Below, one piece after another: positions 1 through 5,820 of a DNA stretch of 5,872 nt. The stretch spans positions 1-5,872 of the forward strand of contig JAGKWZ010000350.1 in NCBI GenBank assembly GCA_021151605.1. Direction: 5' to 3'. The notes below the pieces were generated by a model. The model had not been told where the DNA came from, searched no databases, and saw nothing but the letters and a program-made list of their open reading frames with translations. The position numbers and the translations under genes were made by a program. Origin of the DNA: Verrucomicrobiaceae bacterium. GTDB taxonomy: Bacteria; Verrucomicrobiota; Verrucomicrobiia; Verrucomicrobiales; Verrucomicrobiaceae. Position 1 is the first letter of the stretch; each line of letters opens with the position of its first letter.

Positions 1-130
1 CCCGCAGCTCCCGCAGCTCCACGAGCGCCTCGTGCAATGTCCCCGGCTCCCGACGGCGCACCCCGGCCCGGAGATCTTTTTGGTAAGCCTCCTTGTACTC
101 ACGTTCCTCAACCTTCGACTTAAACGGCAT
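1..130 (-). CDS. Hypothetical protein, N-terminal 43 residues (partial, runs off left edge)
   Basis: I do not recognise this gene. An ATG at 130-128 on the minus strand opens a frame that stays open to the window edge. It begins MPFKSKVEEREYKEAYQKDL and continues through an Arg-rich stretch (RAGVRRREPG) into an amphipathic Leu/Glu/Arg segment (HEALVELRELR) that could be a helix or coiled coil. The highly charged start (K/R/E/Y) resembles the N-termini of small nucleic-acid-associated proteins, but no domain can be named from 43 residues. A 9-bp tandem duplication (positions 2-19) encodes the ELRELR repeat. No clear Shine-Dalgarno sequence precedes the ATG. The gene lies 109 bp downstream of the kinase stop on the same strand and could be co-transcribed with it, though the repeat-bearing gap may hold its own promoter. 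The open frame could be chance in GC-rich DNA; the protein-like composition is the main support. Confidence 0.5.
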   Translation of the reverse strand, partial: MPFKSKVEEREYKEAYQKDLRAGVRRREPGTLHEALVELRELR

Positions 131-170
131 GTTGTCACAATGTCACGCTTGTCGCTTTTGTCATCCTGTC
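131..170. promoter_or_regulatory. Phased TGTC (GACA) repeat array upstream of the partial gene
   Basis: TGTC occurs at 133, 141, 150, 159 and 167, so five copies lie at 8, 9, 9 and 8 bp spacing. The first two are embedded in TGTCACAATGTCAC. The array abuts the ATG of the partial minus-strand gene at 130, and read on that strand it is GACA repeated. Direct repeats with near-helical phasing just upstream of a start suggest binding sites for a regulator. No known operator is recognised and chance is possible in a 40-bp stretch. Confidence 0.3.
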
Positions 171-239
171 CATTTTTAGGACTGGCTTTAGTAATACCTC
201 ATTCAGCCCACCTTTCCCCAGGGAAACGCTATTTTTACT

Positions 240-1091
240 TCAACTGCTTGAGTCTAAACATGCAGGCATGAGTGTTCCCAGTGCTTCCCTGTAGTTCTGC
301 GGGCGATCGTGTGGATGGCGTGACATCAATCCTTCCACCCAAGTCACCATGGCCTGTGGCAAATCAGGTCTGGCCTTTGATAGCTCTGGCGGATCTGGGT
401 GCAAATGACTGGTGATTACCTCCGGCGTCGTCTCACCCGCATGAGCATAGCGCCCAGTGAGCGCAAAGAAGAGTGTGCAGCCCAGCGCGTAATAATCCGT
501 GCGCTCGTCCAGTGTGCCATTCTCAAACTGCTCCGGTGCCATGGCATGAATCGAACCGACGAGCGGCTGCTGCGAGGCATCCTCAATCCTGCGGGCTTCG
601 CCAAAGTCGATCAACTTCCACACACCATCGTCGGCCTGCATGAGGTTGGATGGCTTCATGTCGCGGTGCAAAAATCCAGCCTGGTGCACGCAATACAGGG
701 CATGCAGGGCGCTGGAGGCGATCATGGAAAACTCATGCAGCGAAAGTGGCTGATCCTTGGCCCTGGCCTCCAAGTTCGGGCCGACGAGCCATTCGAGCGC
801 TAGATAGCCGCCATGGGGCAGGCGTCCACTTTCCAGCAATTGAATCACGTTAAGACCGCTGATCAATTCGAGTGCGGTGACTTCGCGTTCCCACTCCTTG
901 TATCCCGATTCATCCTTCAGCCGTTTCAGTGCCACAATCCGGCCGCTGCACTGGTCGCGGGCACGATGCACCGTGCTGCGGGAGCCTTCCGCGATCTGTT
1001 CCAGTACTTCGTAGTCGTCGATCACAAGCCGATGCTGCCTTGATTCAAAGCTCCCTGCAAGTCTGTCGGTTCGCCCATCGTTGACCGGCAC
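240..1091 (-). CDS. Hanks-type serine/threonine protein kinase, soluble single-domain
   Basis: Predicted to transfer ATP gamma-phosphate to Ser/Thr of cytoplasmic proteins. The kinase domain fills residues ~27-280 of 283. Landmarks: ATP lysine K56 (VALKR), probable alphaC Glu E70, catalytic loop LHRDMKPSN (D144, K146, N149), DFG at 162-164, APE at 185-187, subdomain IX Asp D199 (TDYYALGCT) and subdomain XI Arg R263 (HDRPQN). All catalytic residues are present, so it should be active. The glycine loop is degenerate: IAEGSRSTV (33-41) replaces GxGxxGxV, keeping only the middle Gly. There is no transmembrane segment or PASTA, TPR or WD region, unlike many bacterial homologues that carry C-terminal sensors. 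The start used is GTG (1091-1089); an in-frame TGA at 1106-1104 blocks anything longer, and GAAGGAG at 1114-1108 is 16 nt away, rather far. GTG at 1025-1023 would start four codons before the domain. Substrate unknown. Confidence 0.93.
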   Translation of the reverse strand: MPVNDGRTDRLAGSFESRQHRLVIDDYEVLEQIAEGSRSTVHRARDQCSGRIVALKRLKDESGYKEWEREVTALELISGLNVIQLLESGRLPHGGYLALEWLVGPNLEARAKDQPLSLHEFSMIASSALHALYCVHQAGFLHRDMKPSNLMQADDGVWKLIDFGEARRIEDASQQPLVGSIHAMAPEQFENGTLDERTDYYALGCTLFFALTGRYAHAGETTPEVITSHLHPDPPELSKARPDLPQAMVTWVEGLMSRHPHDRPQNYREALGTLMPACLDSSS

Positions 1092-1096
1092 TCGCC

Positions 1097-2731
1097 ATGC
1101 GTCTCATCTCCTTCTTTACCTTGGGTTTTCTCATCTGTTCTGCGCTCTCTGCCGCCGAGGCCAAGCGCCCCAATATCCTCTTCTGCTTCGCTGATGACAT
1201 GGGACGCTATGCCAGCATCTACCAGCAGCTTGATGGCAAGGGCACGCTCAACGACATCATCCAGACGCCGAACATCGACCGAATTGCAAAGGAAGGGGTG
1301 CTTTTCAAAAACGCTCATGTCTGTGCCCCGTCATGCACGCCCTGCCGCAGTTCGCTGCTCTCCGGCCAATACTTCTGGCGTACCGGACGTGCGGCGATCC
1401 TGCAAGGCGCGAAGTGGGACATGAGCATCCCGGCTTATCCACTGCTGCTGAAAGACAGCGGCTACCACATTGGCAAAATGTACAAAGTCTGGTCTCCGGG
1501 CTCGCCTGCCGATGCCCCTTATGGTCAGCAAGCGCATGCCTATGAAAAGGCAGGGCGTCGCGTGAATGACTTCTCCGAAAACGTGACCAAGATGGTCGCC
1601 GAAGGCAAAAGCATTGAGGCGGCGAAGCAGGAGCTTTATGATGAAGTTGGCGCGAACTTCGACGCCTTCATCACCGACCGGAAAGCCGACCAGCCTTTCT
1701 GTTTCTGGTATGGACCGACAAACGTGCATCGCAAGTGGGTCAAAGGCAGCGGTGCCGCGCTTTGGAAGCTCAATCCCGAGCAGCTCAAAGGCAAGCTCCC
1801 GGCCTTTCTCCCCGACGTGCCTGAGGTGCGCGAAGATCTGGCCAGCTACTTTGGTGAGATCATGGCCTTTGATGCCTGCATCGGCGTGCTTTTGAAGAAA
1901 CTCGAAGCCATGGGCGAACTCGACAACACCCTCGTCGTCGTCAGTGGCGACCACGGCGCGCCCGGTTTCCCTCATGGCAAATGCAACCTCTACGACTTCG
2001 GCACGCACGTCACCCTCGCCGTGCGTGGTGCAGGCACGGTCGGTGGACGAGTCGTCGATGACTTCGTGAACCTCATGGATCTCGCCCCCACCTTCCTCGA
2101 AACGGGTGGGCTTACACCGCCTTCCGTCATGACCGGGCGCAGCCTTGTCAAAGTCCTGCGCAGTGACAAAAGCGGCCAGGTCGATCCTGAGCGCAACTAC
2201 GTCATCACGGGGCGTGAACGCCATGTCGAGTCCGCTCGCGAGGGCTTCCTCCCCTACCCTCAGCGCGCCCTCCGTACGCCGGACTACCTCTACATCCTGA
2301 ACTTCAAACCCAGCCGCATGCCTATGGGCGATCCAGGCCAGCTCGATGCGGATGCCACCACACTCACGGAAAACACTCACACCAGCTTTGCCGACATGGA
2401 CAGCAGTCCCACCAAAGCATGGATCATCGGCGAGCGTGCCAACCAGCAGTGGAAGAAGCACTTCGACTGGGCCTTCGCTCAACGTCCACGCGAGGAGCTT
2501 TACGTCATCGGCAAAGATCCCTTTGAAGTCACCAACGTCGCCAACGATCCCGACTACGCCACGGTGCGTGATCAAATGCGTGAGCGCCTCATGGGCGAAC
2601 TCCAGCGCACCAAAGATCCACGCGTGGAGAATGACGGAGCCTTCTTTGAAACCGCGCCCATGGCTGGTCCGCTGCCAGATGACGTCGCGAAGCCGAAGCG
2701 GGCCAAAGGTCCCGGCAAAAAGAAGCAGTAA
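1097..2731 (+). CDS. Secreted sulfatase (formylglycine-dependent, N-sulfoglucosamine sulfohydrolase-like)
   Basis: Predicted to hydrolyse sulfate groups, probably from a sulfated sugar or polysaccharide, outside the cytoplasm. Residues 1-22 are a signal peptide ending AEA before KRPNILF; FLIC is not a lipobox. Alkaline-phosphatase-fold landmarks: metal-binding D33-D34 (FADDMG), formylglycine motif C80-T-P-C-R84, H211 (NVHRKW), metal ligand D285 with H286 (SGDHGAPG), and K295 in HGKCNLYDFGTHV. The stretch LPAFLPDVPEVREDLASYF (233-252) and the following ~60 residues recall human SGSH (heparan N-sulfatase, SulfAtlas S1_8), so I infer that subfamily; substrate is unproven. The motif departs from CxPSR...TG in having Cys at the fourth position and SG at 89-90. 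At 544 residues it is of normal family length. The tail (531-544) is Lys-rich. Activity needs a formylglycine-generating enzyme, not present here. The ATG has no clear Shine-Dalgarno; the signal peptide fixes the start. Confidence 0.95.
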   Translation: MRLISFFTLGFLICSALSAAEAKRPNILFCFADDMGRYASIYQQLDGKGTLNDIIQTPNIDRIAKEGVLFKNAHVCAPSCTPCRSSLLSGQYFWRTGRAAILQGAKWDMSIPAYPLLLKDSGYHIGKMYKVWSPGSPADAPYGQQAHAYEKAGRRVNDFSENVTKMVAEGKSIEAAKQELYDEVGANFDAFITDRKADQPFCFWYGPTNVHRKWVKGSGAALWKLNPEQLKGKLPAFLPDVPEVREDLASYFGEIMAFDACIGVLLKKLEAMGELDNTLVVVSGDHGAPGFPHGKCNLYDFGTHVTLAVRGAGTVGGRVVDDFVNLMDLAPTFLETGGLTPPSVMTGRSLVKVLRSDKSGQVDPERNYVITGRERHVESAREGFLPYPQRALRTPDYLYILNFKPSRMPMGDPGQLDADATTLTENTHTSFADMDSSPTKAWIIGERANQQWKKHFDWAFAQRPREELYVIGKDPFEVTNVANDPDYATVRDQMRERLMGELQRTKDPRVENDGAFFETAPMAGPLPDDVAKPKRAKGPGKKKQ

Positions 2732-2734
2732 CCG

Positions 2735-4255
2735 CTACAGACCTGAAGTCACGCCGGGCTCGCTCAGCTCCCAGGCTGGGCCAGCGGCACGCACCGCCAC
2801 AGCAGACGCACCTTTCGGCCAAGTGGTCTCATGCTGCGTGCGGAAGGTCACCTCCACGGTCCGCCATTTGCCCTCAATCAAAGCCTGCACCACCCACCAG
2901 CGGCCCACGCTGTCCCAGCGCAGATCATCGAAGAACCAGCGCAGCTTCTGCCCATCTGCCACACGTTCGACTCGCGGTGCGGGCAGCGCCACCTGACTCA
3001 GCCAGGGACTCGCTGGCAGGATGGTGTGGATGTTGTAGGCGCGTTCTTTGGAAAGTGTGCCGATCTTGCCGAGGTTCTTGTCCAGCGCAGCGAAGTTCCA
3101 GTGAAAATGTCCCGGTGCCATCTGGAGCTGCTTTGACCGCGTGATGCTGATCTGCGCGAGGATCTCCCCAGCCTTCCTATCATCCCCTACCTTGCTCGTG
3201 TTCATGCCAGGCCAGATGTGGCGGCCCAGCGTGTTCTCGCCAAGCCACCAGTCAAAATAGGTGCCAAAGCCGAGCTTCGGCCGATTGATTGTCCAATAGA
3301 GCTGCGGCGTGAGGTAATCGACCCAACCTTTCTGAAGCCAGCCGCGACTGTCCGCGCCCATGTGTTCATAGGGATCAAGACCTCCGCCCGTGCCCTCTGG
3401 ATGGTTCGGACGCCAGAGGCCGAAAGGACTGATGCCAAACTTCACGGTGCGTTTCGTGGCTTTGATGCCTTCGTAAATGGAGCGCACGGTGTCATCGACA
3501 TTTTGCCGACGCCAGGCCGTGAGCTCCAGCGTGCCGCCACCGGCTTTGTAGCGTGAGAAAGCATCTTCATCGTGGAAAGGCATCGGCTTGCCGTCTTTGC
3601 CATTCACCGGATAGGGATAAAAGTAGTCATCGATGTGGATGCCATCCACGTCGTAGCGCTTCGTGACATCGAGGATCACATCCAGCACGCGCTGCCGCAC
3701 TTCTGGCAAACCAGGATTCAGCCACCAGTCGCGGCCATACTTCACCGTCCATTCAGGATGCTGCCTGCGAACATGATTCGCGCTCGGCGCAAAGCGATCT
3801 CCCGCCAGTGCGCGATACGGGTTGAACCACGCGTGCAGTTCCATGCCATGCTTGTGCGCCTCGTCGATGGCGAAGGTCAGCGGGTCCCACTTCGGCGATG
3901 GCGGCAGGCTCATCAGCCCGCTGAGGTAGCATGACCATGGCTCGATCTGAGATTCATAGATCGCCTCGCAAGCCGAGCGCACCTGGAAGATCAGGCAGTT
4001 CAGACCTTGCTCATGCGCCTTTTCGATCAGTCGCTTTAGCTCCGCCTGCTGCTGCGCCACCGGCAGACCTTCCTGGGAAGGCCAGTTGATGTTATGCACC
4101 GTCGCGATCCATGAGCCACGCAGCTCCCGATGCGGCATCGGCACGGAGATCTGGGCGTGGAGGCTCGATACGAGCAGACACGCGGCGATGACCGCTCGGT
4201 TACTCCGCAGCAAGTTCGATTGGAGATTCCGTAGGTTCATCGGCTTTGGGGGCAT
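2735..4255 (-). CDS. Exported GHL10/DUF187-family glycoside hydrolase-like protein
   Basis: A member of the glycosyl hydrolase-like 10 family (PF02638, DUF187), which includes E. coli DigH (YddW), a glycosidase of peptide-free peptidoglycan. It probably cleaves a glycan in the envelope or outside. Signal peptide: basic N-region, hydrophobic AVIAACLLVS (21-30), cut after SLHA (34). TIM-barrel landmarks: RGSWIATVHNINWPS (46-60), FQVRSACEAIYES (90-102), EPWS (105-108), LHAWFNPYR (140-148), HPEW (166-169), LNPG (179-182), DGIHIDDYFYP (204-214), ISPFGLWRP (275-283), YLTPQLYW (314-321). E97 sits where relatives, as I recall them, usually have Asp (DAxY). Residues ~425-500 look like a beta-sandwich (Fn3-like) domain. 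ATG 4255 follows GGTGAG at 8-nt spacing; ATG 4240 would give a shorter signal peptide. The start lies inside the 3' end of the upstream methyltransferase gene (56-bp overlap), indicating an operon and probable translational coupling. Substrate unproven. Confidence 0.93.
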   Translation of the reverse strand: MPPKPMNLRNLQSNLLRSNRAVIAACLLVSSLHAQISVPMPHRELRGSWIATVHNINWPSQEGLPVAQQQAELKRLIEKAHEQGLNCLIFQVRSACEAIYESQIEPWSCYLSGLMSLPPSPKWDPLTFAIDEAHKHGMELHAWFNPYRALAGDRFAPSANHVRRQHPEWTVKYGRDWWLNPGLPEVRQRVLDVILDVTKRYDVDGIHIDDYFYPYPVNGKDGKPMPFHDEDAFSRYKAGGGTLELTAWRRQNVDDTVRSIYEGIKATKRTVKFGISPFGLWRPNHPEGTGGGLDPYEHMGADSRGWLQKGWVDYLTPQLYWTINRPKLGFGTYFDWWLGENTLGRHIWPGMNTSKVGDDRKAGEILAQISITRSKQLQMAPGHFHWNFAALDKNLGKIGTLSKERAYNIHTILPASPWLSQVALPAPRVERVADGQKLRWFFDDLRWDSVGRWWVVQALIEGKWRTVEVTFRTQHETTWPKGASAVAVRAAGPAWELSEPGVTSGL

Positions 4256-5480
4256 GGCCTTTTCTCACCAATCTCGCGCCGTAGAAGCCATCGTGCCCGC
4301 TTTCGGCAGGGTTGATCTTCATCTCTTCTTCTAGCGTCCAGTCTTCACCGTGCGTGGCGAGGAACTTCTGCACTTGCAGCTCGTTTTCACTCGGGAGGAT
4401 GGAGCAGGTGGCATACACCAGCTTGCCGCCGGGCTTCACCATGGCGCTGTAGCGCGTGAGGATGTCCTGCTGCTCGATGATCAGGCGGTCGATCTCCACC
4501 TCGCTGAGCTTCCACTTCGCATCCGGGTTGCGCCGCAGCACGCCGAGTCCGGAGCATGGCACATCGAGCAAAACACGGTCTGCGTAGTTGGCGAGGCGCT
4601 TGATGGATTTGCTGCCCTCGATCACGCGAGTCTCCACCACGTCCACACCGGCACGACCACAGCGTTTGCGCAGTTCCTTCAGCTTCCAGTCATGCACGTC
4701 GAGCGCCAGGATGCGGCCTTTGTTCTGCATCAGAGCACCGAGGTGGAGGGTCTTGCCACCACCACCGGCACAGGCATCGATCACCTTCATGCCCGGCTCC
4801 ACCTGAACAAACGGTGCGACGCGCTGCGACGACGCGTCCTGCACCTCGAAGAGCCCTTCTTTAAAGGCTGCCATGGCAAAGACATTGTAGCGCTGCTGCA
4901 TCACCAGCGCTGTCGGGATGGGTTTCAAGGCCTCCGTGATGAAGCCGTCCTGCCCCAGCCGCTCCTTCAGACTGCGGCGGTCGGTTTTCAGCGTATTGGT
5001 GCGCAAATAAACATCCGCGGGTTGGTTCAGCGTCTCGCGGATCGCCGGCCAGGCATCGCCCAGCTCCTTGGAGCAGCGGGCATCCAGCCAGTCGGGGATG
5101 GAAAGGCGGATCACGTCCGGCACCGGCAGCTTTTCACGGGCACGAATATCCTGCGGGCGGATGCCCACCAACTCGTCGAACTGCGGCAGCTCCTTGCCGC
5201 TCGTCAGCCACTGAGCCGCCCAGACGCTCCACAGCTCTTCATCGCCGATGCACTCCCGGCGGGCATGATCCGCGTCCGGCAGACCTGCCAGATGCCAAAA
5301 CCAGCGCCAGTGCCTCACGCATTCATAGATCGACTCCGCAAACAGCCGCCGATCCCGGCTGCCCCACTTGTGATGATTCTTGAAGGCAAACTCCACCGCC
5401 TTGTCCGAGTAGCGCCGGTCCACGAAGATGTCGTGCAGGGAGCGAATGATCTGGGCGATGATGATGTGGGGGACTTTCAC
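4200..5480 (-). CDS. rsmB: RsmB/NOP-family 16S rRNA (cytosine-C5)-methyltransferase
   Basis: Predicted SAM-dependent m5C methyltransferase of rRNA, cytoplasmic; E. coli RsmB modifies C967 of 16S rRNA. Numbered from GTG 5480: an N-terminal NusB-like region with WGSRDRR (~39-45); RNA-binding element YLRTNTLK (158-165); DASSQ (215-219); SAM motif VIDACAGGGGKT (233-244); acidic D261 after strand 2 (LALDVHD); motif IV DVPCSG with C309; motif VI YATCS with C359. The two Cys match the releasing and nucleophilic pair of m5C RNA methyltransferases. The frame extends upstream to TTG 5624, but those 48 extra codons look unlike the family and overlap palindromes, so GTG 5480 is preferred; it gives 426 residues against 429 in E. 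coli. No well-spaced Shine-Dalgarno is visible (GAGG abuts the GTG). The acidic tail ADEPTESPIELAAE overlaps the downstream GHL10 gene. The family is certain; the exact target base and orthology to RsmB are inferred. Confidence 0.92.
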   Translation of the reverse strand: MKVPHIIIAQIIRSLHDIFVDRRYSDKAVEFAFKNHHKWGSRDRRLFAESIYECVRHWRWFWHLAGLPDADHARRECIGDEELWSVWAAQWLTSGKELPQFDELVGIRPQDIRAREKLPVPDVIRLSIPDWLDARCSKELGDAWPAIRETLNQPADVYLRTNTLKTDRRSLKERLGQDGFITEALKPIPTALVMQQRYNVFAMAAFKEGLFEVQDASSQRVAPFVQVEPGMKVIDACAGGGGKTLHLGALMQNKGRILALDVHDWKLKELRKRCGRAGVDVVETRVIEGSKSIKRLANYADRVLLDVPCSGLGVLRRNPDAKWKLSEVEIDRLIIEQQDILTRYSAMVKPGGKLVYATCSILPSENELQVQKFLATHGEDWTLEEEMKINPAESGHDGFYGARLVRKGHAPKADEPTESPIELAAE

Positions 5481-5598
5481 CCTCTGAGATGGCGCGGGCA
5501 GGCATGAGAAGCAAGCGCGAGGGTATCCCCAGAGGAGACTGCGGCCGGTGAACGGCAAATCGGCACGACTGATTGTCAGCGATATTCCATGAGCGACC

Positions 5599-5632
5599 TC
5601 AGCCCGGGCTGAAACTATTTTCAAAAAGTTTC
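5599..5632. promoter_or_regulatory. Two abutting palindromes upstream of the methyltransferase (operator candidate)
   Basis: TCAGCCCGGGCTGA (5599-5612) is a perfect 14-bp palindrome. It is followed at once by a 22-bp imperfect palindrome (5611-5632) with GAAACT and AGTTTC arms around an AT-rich TTTT-C-AAAA core; it is symmetric except at one arm position and the central pair. The pair lies about 120-150 bp upstream of the preferred GTG start, a plausible place for an operator or promoter element. The binding protein is unknown. Confidence 0.35.
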
Positions 5633-5714
5633 AACACTCCGCCACGATCCTCCATCCAATCCATCAACAGTGAAAGTTGGAGCAATCCAGCCGATCTGGT
5701 TTTGAGAGTGATTG

Positions 5715-5746
5715 GTTGTTTCAAACAACTCCTGCGGGAGCGCAGG
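5715..5746 (+). repeat. Two tandem hairpins ahead of the terminator
   Basis: GTTGTTT-C-AAACAAC (5715-5729) is a perfect 7-bp inverted repeat about one central base. One base later CCTGCG-GGAG-CGCAGG (5731-5746) can form a perfect 6-bp stem with a GGAG tetraloop. In RNA from the plus strand both lie 28 nt or more before the terminator stem, as in a structured small RNA or 3' UTR. With a one-base centre, the first is more natural as a DNA dyad than as an RNA hairpin. Confidence 0.4.
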
Positions 5747-5773
5747 GTGTGTTCGAGTTGATGCAAGCAAAGG

Positions 5774-5813
5774 GGGCCGGGCGGTCGGGAGCCGTCCGGC
5801 CCTTACTTTTTTT
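5774..5813 (+). terminator. Strong intrinsic (Rho-independent) terminator, plus strand
   Basis: GGGCCGGGCGG (5774-5784) pairs with CCGTCCGGCCC (5792-5802) over 11 bp with one G.U wobble, around a 7-nt loop TCGGGAG. The 3' side continues TTAC followed by seven T (5807-5813). On the plus strand this is a textbook terminator. On the minus strand only a weak T tract (CCTTTGCTT) follows, so terminating activity that way would be poorer. No clear plus-strand gene precedes it, so the transcript it ends is unidentified. Confidence 0.75.
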
Positions 5814-5820
5814 CAAAAAG
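5806..5820. repeat. CTTTTT / AAAAAG inverted repeat at terminator tail
   Basis: CTTTTT (5806-5811), spacer TTC, AAAAAG (5815-5820). It shares the 11-mer TTTTCAAAAAG with 5618-5628. It may simply be an A-tract paired with the U-tract of the terminator, a pattern often seen in bidirectional terminators. Confidence 0.35.

Noticed and set aside
135..242. Kinase frame stays open for 34 codons after its TGA stop (readthrough extension or disrupted tail)
   Set aside because: The kinase domain is already complete at the TGA, and 34 open codons are not improbable by chance.
32..271. 79-codon plus-strand frame at the left edge
   Set aside because: Antisense to the partial gene and to the kinase end. 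It lacks a ribosome-binding site, and its hydrophobic content comes from T-rich intergenic DNA.
1331..2575. 414-codon open frame on the minus strand opposite the sulfatase
   Set aside because: It is antisense to a gene with a full set of sulfatase motifs. Its His/Val/Glu/Phe-rich translation has no domain, and it is a frame shadow of GC-rich codon use.
2346..2996. 216-codon plus-strand frame overlapping the sulfatase 3' end and the GHL10 3' end
   Set aside because: Ser/Pro/Arg-rich out-of-frame translation spanning two real genes on opposite strands.
4350..5507. 385-codon open frame on the plus strand opposite the methyltransferase
   Set aside because: Antisense to a gene with clear SAM and catalytic Cys motifs. 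The His/Leu/Gln-rich product has no recognisable fold.
5573..5761. 62-codon plus-strand frame ending just before the terminator
   Set aside because: TTG start, no ribosome-binding site, no motif, and it covers the palindromes. Its stop 12 nt before the terminator stem keeps it as a remote possibility for a small protein.
5751..5770. TTCGA sequence resembling a tRNA T-loop
   Set aside because: Flanking bases do not form a 5-bp T stem, and no acceptor or anticodon arms are present.
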